Positions 53,901 through 60,666 of a stretch of DNA of 64,000 nucleotides are shown piece after piece. This DNA comes from Singulisphaera acidiphila DSM 18658 (GTDB lineage Bacteria; Planctomycetota; Planctomycetia; Isosphaerales; Isosphaeraceae), in the NCBI RefSeq assembly GCF_000242455.2, contig NC_019892.1, positions 5,466,744-5,530,743 of the forward strand. Reading direction: 5' to 3'. Under the pieces are notes generated by a model. That model was not told the DNA's origin. It saw only the letters and a list, made by a program, of their open reading frames with translations, and did no database searches. The first letter of the stretch is position 1. The number at the start of each line of letters is the position of its first letter. A program made the position numbers and the translations under genes.

Positions 53901-55136
53901 GAGGGGCAGGTCATTTCGTGGGTCGGCGTGGCCACCGACATCGACGACCGCAAGCGGGCCGACGAGGAGAGGCGGGCCGCGAAGGAGGAGGCCGAGCGGG
54001 CGAACCGGGCGAAGGACCAGTTTCTCGCCGTCCTCTCGCACGAGCTGCGGACTCCGCTCAACCCGATCCTCCTGGCCGCCTCGTCGATGCTCGACCGGCC
54101 GACCCCCCACGAAGAGATCCATCCCACCCTGGAGATGATCCGCCACAATGTCAACCTCCAGGCGAGGCTGATTGACGACCTCCTGGATGTGATGCGGATC
54201 GTGCAAGGGAAGATGCCGCTTCACTGGGGCGTGGCGGATTGCCATGACGTGATTCGGCATGCCTTACAAGTCTGCCAGAGTGAGGTCTTCGGCAAGACCA
54301 TCGGCCTCACCCTCGACCTCGCCGCCGACCGCCACCACGTCAACGCCGACTCGGCCCGGCTCCAGCAAGTCTTCTGGAACCTGATCAAGAACGCCGTCAA
54401 GTTCTCGCCCGATGGGGGAACGCTTTGCCTCCGCACCCGGAACGAGGGGGGCGAGCAGGACCGCCTCATTGTGGAGGTTTCCGACACCGGGATCGGGGTC
54501 GAACCGGACGTCCTGCCGACGATCTTCGACCCGTTCCAGCAAGGGGAGACCTCAATCACTCGCCGATTCGGCGGCCTGGGACTCGGGCTGGCGATCTGCC
54601 GGGGCGTCGTCGAAGCGCACGGCGGGACGATCACCGCCGAGAGTGCGGGGAAGTCCCGAGGGACCACGTTTCAGATCACGCTCAACGCCTTGCCGAGTCG
54701 CGAAGTCGAGGAAAAGGGAACGCCCCAAGGGGGGCATCCCGTGAGCGAGCTGGCTACGGCGCCGACCTCCACGCTCAAGATCCTCGTGGTGGAAGACGAA
54801 GAGGCGACCCGCCGGCTGATGGCGAGACTACTTCGAAGCCTCGGCCACAACGTCGCGACGGCGGGGACGATCGCCGAGGCGACGGAGGCGGCCGAGGCGG
54901 AAGTCTTCGACCTGATCGTCAGCGACATCGGTCTGCCCGACGGCAGCGGCCTGGAACTGATGCGGCGAATCGTGACGCATCGCGGGCCGGTGCCGGCGAT
55001 CGCCCTCACCGGGTACGGGATGGAGGAAGACATCGTGCGAAGCCGAGAGGCCGGTTTCACCGCCCACATGACCAAGCCCATCGACTTCACCAAGCTGGAA
55101 GCCATGATCCGCCAGGTGGCCCCGTCGGGGCGATGA
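50973..55136 (+). CDS. Hybrid sensor histidine kinase with PAS and GAF domains and receiver
   Basis: A 1,387-residue signalling protein. Order: DUF4118-like membrane region (~35-130, four helices), PAS (~150-275), PAS with ITERKQAEAARA (~285-405), GAF (~415-565), PAS (~575-695; nearly a copy of the first, both with IGDAV.ATD and PIEDSAAPIRD-type ends), GAF (~705-865), PAS (~870-990), HisKA with FLAVLSHELRTPLNPILLAA (His ~1022), ATPase (N box NLIKNAVKFSP, G1 DTGIGVEPD, G2 GGLGLGLAIC) and receiver with Asp ~1319 in DLIVSDIGLPDGSG. It starts with GTG; Met codons 18 and 21 later are alternatives. No output regulator is adjacent. Confidence 0.93.
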   Translation: MSRRRTFASGPQDSLVERMTPMLRIPESTVLRYGAAVVGAVIATALRFALGPLVGDRYPFTIYFALVAFAAWYGGFGPSILALCLGGFAGTVLFLPSGGLDIGGVEVRVGTLVFALVGLTIALMGGAMRSARQKAEESAREALHHLHAEHELRERLDITLQSIGDAVLATDAGGRVVSMNRVAEDLTGWTSAEALGRPLEEVFRIVDEETGEPVESPVANALRTGGIVGLTNSTALISRNGTIRPIDDSAAPIRDEEGAIQGAVLVFRDDTEQRVAARALRESEARKAAILEAAIDCIITMDQEGKVVEFNPAAEETFGYCRADALGRELCDLIVPPSLREAHRRGLAHYRATGEAPILGKRIEVAAMRADGTEFPVELAVTRIATTGSALFTAYLRDITERKQAEAARAERSRLAEFGREIGLVITESATHGEMLDRCVEATVRHLDGAFARIWTADEAGTLLELRASAGIYTHLDGAHARIPVGRFKIGTIARERRPHLTNAVLGDPHVPNQDWVKREGMVAFAGFPLVVGERLVGVWAMFARHALSDEVFEAMAAVANGIAVGLDRKRAMEAVVRSEGWLATTLASIGDAVIATDGHGQVRFMNPIAEQLTGWTQGEASGRPMEEVFRILNEQTRMPAEHPVARVIREGVIVGLANHTVLIAREGAETPIEDSAAPIRDDQGAVVGVVMVFRNVAEQRRSELLLTDQRKIFEQMARGAPLGDVLEALCEAVERQSAGCVATVLLADDEGRCLHHAAGRRCPVGYASAIDPVLVGPANGSCGTAVYRGEQVIVADIANDPLWVDYQDLALDYGFRACWSTPIPSSEGNVLGTFALYFPATQRPTPYDQEMVELLARTAGVAIERQRADDRLRHSEDRYRTLIEVSPQVVWYAEADGSLTYCNTWFLELTGLSKAASQGSGWMQAIHPDHRDRVREVWRTAAARSANYEVEIPFRRAADGTYRWHVAKGVPVKDQEGQVISWVGVATDIDDRKRADEERRAAKEEAERANRAKDQFLAVLSHELRTPLNPILLAASSMLDRPTPHEEIHPTLEMIRHNVNLQARLIDDLLDVMRIVQGKMPLHWGVADCHDVIRHALQVCQSEVFGKTIGLTLDLAADRHHVNADSARLQQVFWNLIKNAVKFSPDGGTLCLRTRNEGGEQDRLIVEVSDTGIGVEPDVLPTIFDPFQQGETSITRRFGGLGLGLAICRGVVEAHGGTITAESAGKSRGTTFQITLNALPSREVEEKGTPQGGHPVSELATAPTSTLKILVVEDEEATRRLMARLLRSLGHNVATAGTIAEATEAAEAEVFDLIVSDIGLPDGSGLELMRRIVTHRGPVPAIALTGYGMEEDIVRSREAGFTAHMTKPIDFTKLEAMIRQVAPSGR

Positions 55137-55493
55137 GATGAGATTCGGTCGCTCGCCCCGATGGGGGGCACTCTCGCCGAGTCATTCACTTGGATTTTGG
55201 CGATTGTTTTGTTTTTGAGGTGGCTGTTCACGCCTTGGAGACCCTCAAAAACAAGGAGTTTGAAAGGCCCAAGGACAAATCGCTTGTTTTCCGCTTTCCC
55301 ACCCCTGTGAACGGCTACGGTTACGGGATGTTGGTATTGGAACGGCTTTTGGGGCGGTATCCTGGCCGTATCGAGGAAATGCCGAGGGGCAGCGATGGGA
55401 GTCCCGAAAAGGCTCGTTTTCGGGCCGGTCGTTTGGTCCAGCCCCGGACCGACCGACGCTTGACAGAGCAGCGATTCAAGGAGCTTGATGCAA
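55137..55493. other. Intergenic, nothing recognised
   Basis: About 350 bases between the hybrid kinase and the TIGR02996-like gene. It is slightly AT-richer in its first half. A 100-codon frame across 55190-55501 ends in the next gene and has no features. Confidence 0.35.
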
Positions 55494-57065
55494 ATGGCTG
55501 AAGGACAAGCACTGCTCCGGGCAGTCATCGATTCGCCGGATGACGACGCGCCTCGGCTGGAGTACGCGGGTTGGCTGGAAAGCCGGGGTGAGCCGGAGCG
55601 GGGCGAGTTCATTCGCGTCCAATGCGCCCTGGACACGATGTCCGCGGACGACCCGCGTCGGCCGCCGCTTCAGGCTCGTGAAGCTGAATTGCTGGAGCAA
55701 CACGGCTGGACGTGGGCCGAGGAGTTCGGGACGGAGATTACCGAATGGGTCTTCCGCCGCGGTTTCATCGAGCGCGTCGAGATGAGCTTGGAGCGGCCGG
55801 CCGACCAAATCCTCGCCGTCTTGAGCAAGGGCCCGATCCGCCACATCCGTGACGCCGGGCAATTCGACGACTTCGACGGGCTGGTTGAAGCCCTACCTCA
55901 ACTCGATCACCTCACCGGCCTGGAATTCTGGAAGCTCTACGTTTGCAATGACCGGCTCGTGGCGAAACTCTTGAACTCTCCCCACCTGCGAAATCTCCGC
56001 ACTCTCATCCTGCACCACGACCGCAATGGTAACCTCGTCGAGGACGAGGTTCTCATCGAAGGGCTGATGTCTCCCTACCGGATGAACCTCAGAGAGCTCG
56101 CCGTCAACGTCGATGTCATGTGGCGAGGGCCGTCACCCAAGGTGCTGATGGCGATGGCCCGCTCCCCTTATTTGGCCAACCTGCGCAAGCTTGACCTGTC
56201 GGAAACGGAACTGACCGTCGAACTGATCCGGGCGCTCGGGCAATCCCCGGCATTCGCCCATCTGGAAGAGCTCGACCTGGGCGGATGTAGCTTCCCTCCC
56301 CGGTTGTGGGACGAAGTCCTGCAGGGGCCGTGGCTACCTCGTTTGAAGTGGCTTCGCTTGAGCGGTGCAGCGACGACCGACGCGGAAGGTTTCCACGTCG
56401 ACGACCTGAAAAACCTGCCCACCTACCGTAGCGGATTTGAGGACCGCGTGGCGGTCGTGGACTGGGATACAGTGTTCATCGCCCCCAATTACCGCAACAC
56501 GAGTTGGCAGGGCCTCACCTGGAAGGAGCGTCGGAGCCGTCCCCTCCGTGTCATGAACCCTTGGGTACGTGCCAAGGACTACGCCGGCCTTGAGAATGAA
56601 TACCGCCGTCTGTGCCAGGCGCTCGCGGGCGCGGAGATCCGAGCAGAAATTGACTGCTTGCCGTTCGACGTCTACGAGGAGAAGCTGCACAAGAGGGTTC
56701 AGAAGGTCCTCGGTGTCCTGCCGAAGAAACGGGGCAAGGCGATCTCTTTGCGGATCAGTCCCGATTTCGAGTGGAGGGGCGAATTTCATGTGCAGGCGAA
56801 CGACCTGGCCGTGACAGAGGACGAGGTCCCCGAGGAGATCAGTTATGAGGGGCCGATTGTACAGATCAAGGGGCCTGACTTTCCGGAAGCCTCCCAGATC
56901 TACCAGCGGCATCCACTCCAGGCTGGCACTCGACCCAGCGGCCCGGCCCTCTACTTACTGGCCCGGACCGTAGCGGCATACGGCCGATGTTTGGCAGGGC
57001 ATGATCTTCCGGTCCCAGTTTATTTTGGCTGTAGGCATGCCGTGTTTTGTATGAGTCGCCCATAG
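55494..57065 (+). CDS. TIGR02996-domain protein with leucine-rich-repeat-like body
   Basis: A 523-residue protein. The N-terminus EGQALLRAVIDSPDDDAPRL, then EYAGWLESRGEPERGEFIRV is the short TIGR02996 domain typical of planctomycetes. The body (~100-300) contains weak leucine-rich-repeat-like stretches, such as SPHLRNLRTLILHHDRNGNL, SPYLANLRKLDLSETELTVE and SPAFAHLEELDLGGCSFPPR, as expected for this family. The C-terminal ~150 residues are different and end with a Cys-containing tail. AAGGAG at 55478 fits the ATG at 55494; 55488 is possible. Function of the family is unknown. Confidence 0.82.
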   Translation: MAEGQALLRAVIDSPDDDAPRLEYAGWLESRGEPERGEFIRVQCALDTMSADDPRRPPLQAREAELLEQHGWTWAEEFGTEITEWVFRRGFIERVEMSLERPADQILAVLSKGPIRHIRDAGQFDDFDGLVEALPQLDHLTGLEFWKLYVCNDRLVAKLLNSPHLRNLRTLILHHDRNGNLVEDEVLIEGLMSPYRMNLRELAVNVDVMWRGPSPKVLMAMARSPYLANLRKLDLSETELTVELIRALGQSPAFAHLEELDLGGCSFPPRLWDEVLQGPWLPRLKWLRLSGAATTDAEGFHVDDLKNLPTYRSGFEDRVAVVDWDTVFIAPNYRNTSWQGLTWKERRSRPLRVMNPWVRAKDYAGLENEYRRLCQALAGAEIRAEIDCLPFDVYEEKLHKRVQKVLGVLPKKRGKAISLRISPDFEWRGEFHVQANDLAVTEDEVPEEISYEGPIVQIKGPDFPEASQIYQRHPLQAGTRPSGPALYLLARTVAAYGRCLAGHDLPVPVYFGCRHAVFCMSRP

Positions 57066-57337
57066 CGATCGGGAGCCGCATTCGCCGTTCCTGGAAGGTG
57101 AATCCGACATTCATTTTATTTATGTTTATTGTGTTCGGTTGCGGAGATTGGCCGGCCTGTGCATGTCGCGCCGCGCCCGGTTTGCGGGCGAGCGACCCAT
57201 GAGCAATCGCGACCCTGTCCCCGGGCGGCGGACCCGCAGTCACCGTCCAGGGAAACAGGTCGTACGCCGGCATCTCCCGGTACGTCAGGTCGAACGGGCC
57301 GCCGTCGATGATGTTGAGACATGCCCCGGCCGATTCC

Positions 57338-58600
57338 TTAGCTGCCTTGCAGCACCGGCAACAGCTCGAAGCCCGCTCCGAGGATGTCGCGGTGGGGGAT
57401 TTGCAGCCAACGGTCGAGCAGGGTCGCGTAGATTTGGCGGAAGTCGACGCTGTGGATCGGGTCGCCGTCCTCGAGGCGGGTCAGGTCGAGGGGGGAGCCG
57501 TGAAGGCCCGCTTTGACCGGCTGGCCCAGAAGGAAGACAGGGGCGGCGGTGCCGTGATCGGTCCCTCCGCTGCCGTTCTCGTTCAGTCGCCGGCCGAATT
57601 CGGAAAAGACGAGAACGACCACCCGTTCGGCTTCACCCGACGTTTTGAGGTCGTTGAGGAACGCCCGGAGCGACGTTCCCAGCTCGCCCAGAAGGTTCGC
57701 GTGCTGCGAGAGCTGACCGCTGTGCGTGTCGAAGCCGTCGAGGTGGGTGTAGTAGATCGAGGTTGTCAGGCCGGCCTTGATTAACTGGGCGATCAACTGG
57801 AGCCGCTGGGCCAGGCCGTAGAACTCGGGATAATCGGCCTTGGCGGCTGGCCGGTCCTTTTGGATCTGTTCGAGGCGTGCGCTGCTGGCGTAGGTGATCA
57901 GGCTGCAACGCTCGACGAACTGGAGGGGAGAGCCGGGCGTCCCGCGCTCTTGCCGGGCCAGGCGGTCGAGGGCTTCGATCTGCGCGGCGGCCTCCGCGCC
58001 TTGCGGCATGCCCAGTCTGCGGCGGAACTGCTCGAGCCTGGCCATCGACGGGACCACCTGCCGGCCCCCCGAAAGTGCCCCGGGGAGCGGGAACGCCTCG
58101 TGGATGTGCAGCCCCGCCGCGTCGCCGTCCGGGCCGGTCTGCCGGTCGAGTGCGCGGGCCAGCCAGCCGGGGGCCGCCTTGTCCAGCTTGGTCTTGGCGG
58201 TCTGCCAGATCGCCATGCTGTCGAAGTGCGACCGGTTCGGGTTGGGGTATCCCACCCCTTGCACGATCGCCAGCTGCTCTTGCTCCAAAAGCTTCGCGAA
58301 CGGTTCGAGGCTCGGGTGCAGTCCCACCCGATCGTTGATCTTGAGCACCTCTCCGGCGGGGATCGCGAGCTTCGGCCGTCGCTGGCGGTATGCGTCGTCG
58401 CGATACGGCACCACGGTGTTCAGGCCGTCGTTGCCACCGTCGAGTTGGACCACGACGAGGATCCGGCCCTTCGCATCCGGCCGGTCGTCGGCCAGGGCGT
58501 GCGCGGAGCGGGCGAGGAACAGCGGGACCGTTGGGCCGCAAGCCAGGAGCGCGGACGAGCCCAGGCCCAGGCGAAGCATCTCGCGACGAGTCGGGTGCAT
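57338..58600 (-). CDS. DUF1501 family Tat-exported protein
   Basis: A 420-residue protein of the sulfatase-like DUF1501 family. The Tat-type signal is TRREMLRLGLGSSALLACGP. The core has RILVVVQLDGGNDGLNTVVP, RPKLAIPAGEVLKINDRVGL, NRSHFDSMAIWQTA, VVLVFSEFGRRLNENGSGGT, then DHGTAAPVFLLG, all standard for DUF1501. AAAGGAG lies six bases before the start. It follows the DUF1800 gene on the same strand after 420 bases, the usual pairing in planctomycetes. The role of this pair is not established; it probably acts outside the cytoplasm. Confidence 0.93.
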   Translation of the reverse strand: MHPTRREMLRLGLGSSALLACGPTVPLFLARSAHALADDRPDAKGRILVVVQLDGGNDGLNTVVPYRDDAYRQRRPKLAIPAGEVLKINDRVGLHPSLEPFAKLLEQEQLAIVQGVGYPNPNRSHFDSMAIWQTAKTKLDKAAPGWLARALDRQTGPDGDAAGLHIHEAFPLPGALSGGRQVVPSMARLEQFRRRLGMPQGAEAAAQIEALDRLARQERGTPGSPLQFVERCSLITYASSARLEQIQKDRPAAKADYPEFYGLAQRLQLIAQLIKAGLTTSIYYTHLDGFDTHSGQLSQHANLLGELGTSLRAFLNDLKTSGEAERVVVLVFSEFGRRLNENGSGGTDHGTAAPVFLLGQPVKAGLHGSPLDLTRLEDGDPIHSVDFRQIYATLLDRWLQIPHRDILGAGFELLPVLQGS

Positions 58601-59020
58601 TGGGGACTCCTTTGATTAATGAGAATATCGCGGGAAATTGATCTGGAATTTTTGGAGCACGCCGGAGAAGCTGTTTCAACAGCGTTCCAAGCGACAACGG
58701 GAACGCTCGCCAGTGGGTATGCCTGCCTTTGGCAGCCCCGGTGGGGCGACCGTTCCTAGCCCAGGGCCAAGCTCTGGGACCTTACGCGAAGTCGCACGCC
58801 CCTCCCCCCGCTGCGTCCGGGCGGGCCAGCGGCCCGCCCGGACGCAGCGGGGGGATCAGCAGGAAATCGAAACATCTCGTTTCCAATCATTTCCAAGGGC
58901 TTGCGCCCCTGGCTATTGACGGTCGCCCCTCCGGGGCTACAAGAAATCGGCCTTGGGGACCATCGTGACCGGATTTGCCAGCCTCGAAGAACGCTGATAA
59001 CACCGCTTCTCCCCGGGCGC
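58601..59020. other. Intergenic region with a perfect 24-bp hairpin and inverted REP-like copies
   Basis: Arms 58804-58827 and 58831-58854 are exact complements with a 3-base loop (AGC). Two REP-like units in opposite directions flank it: one with GCAGCCCCGGTGGGGCGACC at 58732, and one reading GTAGCCCCGGAGGGGCGACC on the minus strand near 58941. It lies between DUF1800 and DUF1501 and would be transcribed with them. Confidence 0.8.
58804..58854. repeat. Perfect 24-bp inverted repeat
   Basis: CCCCCCGCTGCGTCCGGGCG... with an exact complementary arm and a 3-base loop. No T-run follows on either strand, so it is not a standard intrinsic terminator. Confidence 0.9.
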
Positions 59021-60400
59021 TCAGGAGAGTTGGAACTCAGGGCAGTTGATGAGTCGCTGAAGCCCTTTACGGAGTCCGTCGGGGCTGCCGTCGCGGCCGG
59101 CATCGAGCACGAGTCGGCGGGCCTCGTCGTTGATGTCCTCTTGGAGCAGGAGCGCGAGCAAGGCGCCGAGGGCGCGGTTGGCGGGGAGCGTGGAGTGCGC
59201 GGCCCAGGCCAAGGGGTCGAAGGGGAGCAAGCCGTTCTCGGCGCGGCCCCAGACGACGTCGGCGGCCCAGTTGGTGCGTTCCAGCAGGGTGCCGCTGTTG
59301 ATCCAGGTCGAGCCGCCGACCCAGCCCTCGACGTTCGGCGGAACGAAGAGCTCCTGGCCTTGCGTGTCGCAGGCGGCCGAGAGTGCCAACGGGTTGATCG
59401 CCGTTCGCGGGACCTCGAGCGTTCGGACCAGCCCGGCGCTCCACTCCACCGGCGATTTGATCCGCTGGCGATACGCGGTCTGGGAAAAGAAGTGCCGTGA
59501 GCGGAGGATGAACCCCACGATCGGCCCGATGGCGAACTGGCTTCGCTTCACCTCCTCGGCCAGTGGTTCGATCAGTTCAGGACCCGGTGTACTGAACTCG
59601 CTGACCAGGAACCGGTAGAGCTTGCGTGCCAGGAAGGTCGCCGCCTCGGGCCGTTCGAGCGTGATCCGCACGATGTCCCCCGCTCCCCAGCGTCCGTTGA
59701 GGCCGAGAAACGTCTTCGGGCCGTCGTCGATCTGGGCGGTCTCGCGGACAAATCCGGGTGTCTCCGTGAAACCGCCTCCGGAATCCCGGCGGGTCCAGCC
59801 GGTGAAGGCCCGGGCGGCCTCGCGGACATCCTGCTCGGAATAAGCCCCGGCGCCCAACGTGAACAGTTCGAGGAACTCGCGGGCGAAGTTCTCGTTGGGT
59901 TTGCTCTTCTTGCTCGTCCCGCCGTCGAGCCAGATCAGCATCGCCGGGTCGGCGACCATCGCCTCAAGGAACGCGGCGAACTCGCCCAGGGCGTGCGTCC
60001 GTAGCGTCTCGTTCTGTCGGTCCATGAGAGTGACCGACTCGACCTTCTTGTGGCTGGTCGCAAAGTGGCCGTGCCAGAACAGGGTCAACTTCTCGCGAAG
60101 CGGGTCGGGCCCCTGGATGATGCGGTTGAGCCAGCAGACCTTGAGCAGGTCGAGGTTGGCTGAGGCCCGCGCTGTCTGACGCAGGCCGTCGATCGCTTCG
60201 GTATCCTCGGCAGACAGCGGGTTCGGCTGGAACAGCCGCGCGACGCTCGCCTCCGGTCCGGCCGCCACGTCCCGGAGTAATTCCGCACGAGTCGCGCCGA
60301 AGCCGGCGCGGCGGTGCAGGTGGGCGACCTTGCGGAGGTCCCAGGGGTCGTCGGCCGTCGGCTCATAGCGGGCCCACGGGGAAGCGGTTGTCGATTTCAT
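59021..60400 (-). CDS. DUF1800 family protein
   Basis: A 459-residue protein. AHLHRRAGFGATRAELLRDV is the N-terminal signature; PDPLREKLTLFWHGHFATS, ENFAREFLELFTLG, and EAARAFTGWTRR are further family blocks; ARKLYRFLVSEF and PPNVEGWVGGSTWINSGTLL follow in the C-terminal half. The start at 60400 follows GCGAGGTATGC; no clear signal peptide is visible. A copy of the dispersed hairpin repeat lies 20 bases upstream and may contain or influence the promoter. It pairs with the DUF1501 gene downstream. Function not known. Confidence 0.92.
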   Translation of the reverse strand: MKSTTASPWARYEPTADDPWDLRKVAHLHRRAGFGATRAELLRDVAAGPEASVARLFQPNPLSAEDTEAIDGLRQTARASANLDLLKVCWLNRIIQGPDPLREKLTLFWHGHFATSHKKVESVTLMDRQNETLRTHALGEFAAFLEAMVADPAMLIWLDGGTSKKSKPNENFAREFLELFTLGAGAYSEQDVREAARAFTGWTRRDSGGGFTETPGFVRETAQIDDGPKTFLGLNGRWGAGDIVRITLERPEAATFLARKLYRFLVSEFSTPGPELIEPLAEEVKRSQFAIGPIVGFILRSRHFFSQTAYRQRIKSPVEWSAGLVRTLEVPRTAINPLALSAACDTQGQELFVPPNVEGWVGGSTWINSGTLLERTNWAADVVWGRAENGLLPFDPLAWAAHSTLPANRALGALLALLLQEDINDEARRLVLDAGRDGSPDGLRKGLQRLINCPEFQLS

Positions 60401-60420
60401 TAGAGCATACCTCGCTTGGT

Positions 60421-60602
60421 CTGAGAGTCTGTCCCGGAAGGCGAATCGCACCGGAGTGTTTGCGGATCTGCCGGGTGCTATGCTCGGAACCCATGTGGGA
60501 ATGCCTTGGCCTGGGGCACACGGGGTCCGAGTACGGACCCTGTGGCACCTAAACCACCTTCATTTCCCGGTGAAGCCCGACCTGCCGAGACAGACACTGA
60601 GC
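60421..60602 (-). repeat. ~180-bp dispersed repeat (copy 2) upstream of the DUF1800 gene
   Basis: Same ends as copy 1 at 27409-27600, in reverse orientation. The plus-strand left end is CTGAGAGTCTGTCCCGGAAG and the right end is the complement of CAGTGTCTGTCTCGGCAGG. The internal hairpin is imperfect here (GTGCCACAGGGTCCGTACTC against CACATGGGTTCCGAGCATAG), so this copy has decayed more. Confidence 0.75.
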
Positions 60603-60666
60603 GTTCTGTCCGTGGGATGATTTGCCGGCATGGGCCGGAAGCCAATGCGATGACTGATGGCTTGAT

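Noticed and set aside
51108..54260. A 1,050-codon minus-strand open frame opposite the hybrid kinase
   Set aside because: It lies exactly within the coding region on the other strand, has the Pro/Gly/Arg/His composition of a GC-rich shadow, and shows no motif; the kinase frame has all expected domains.
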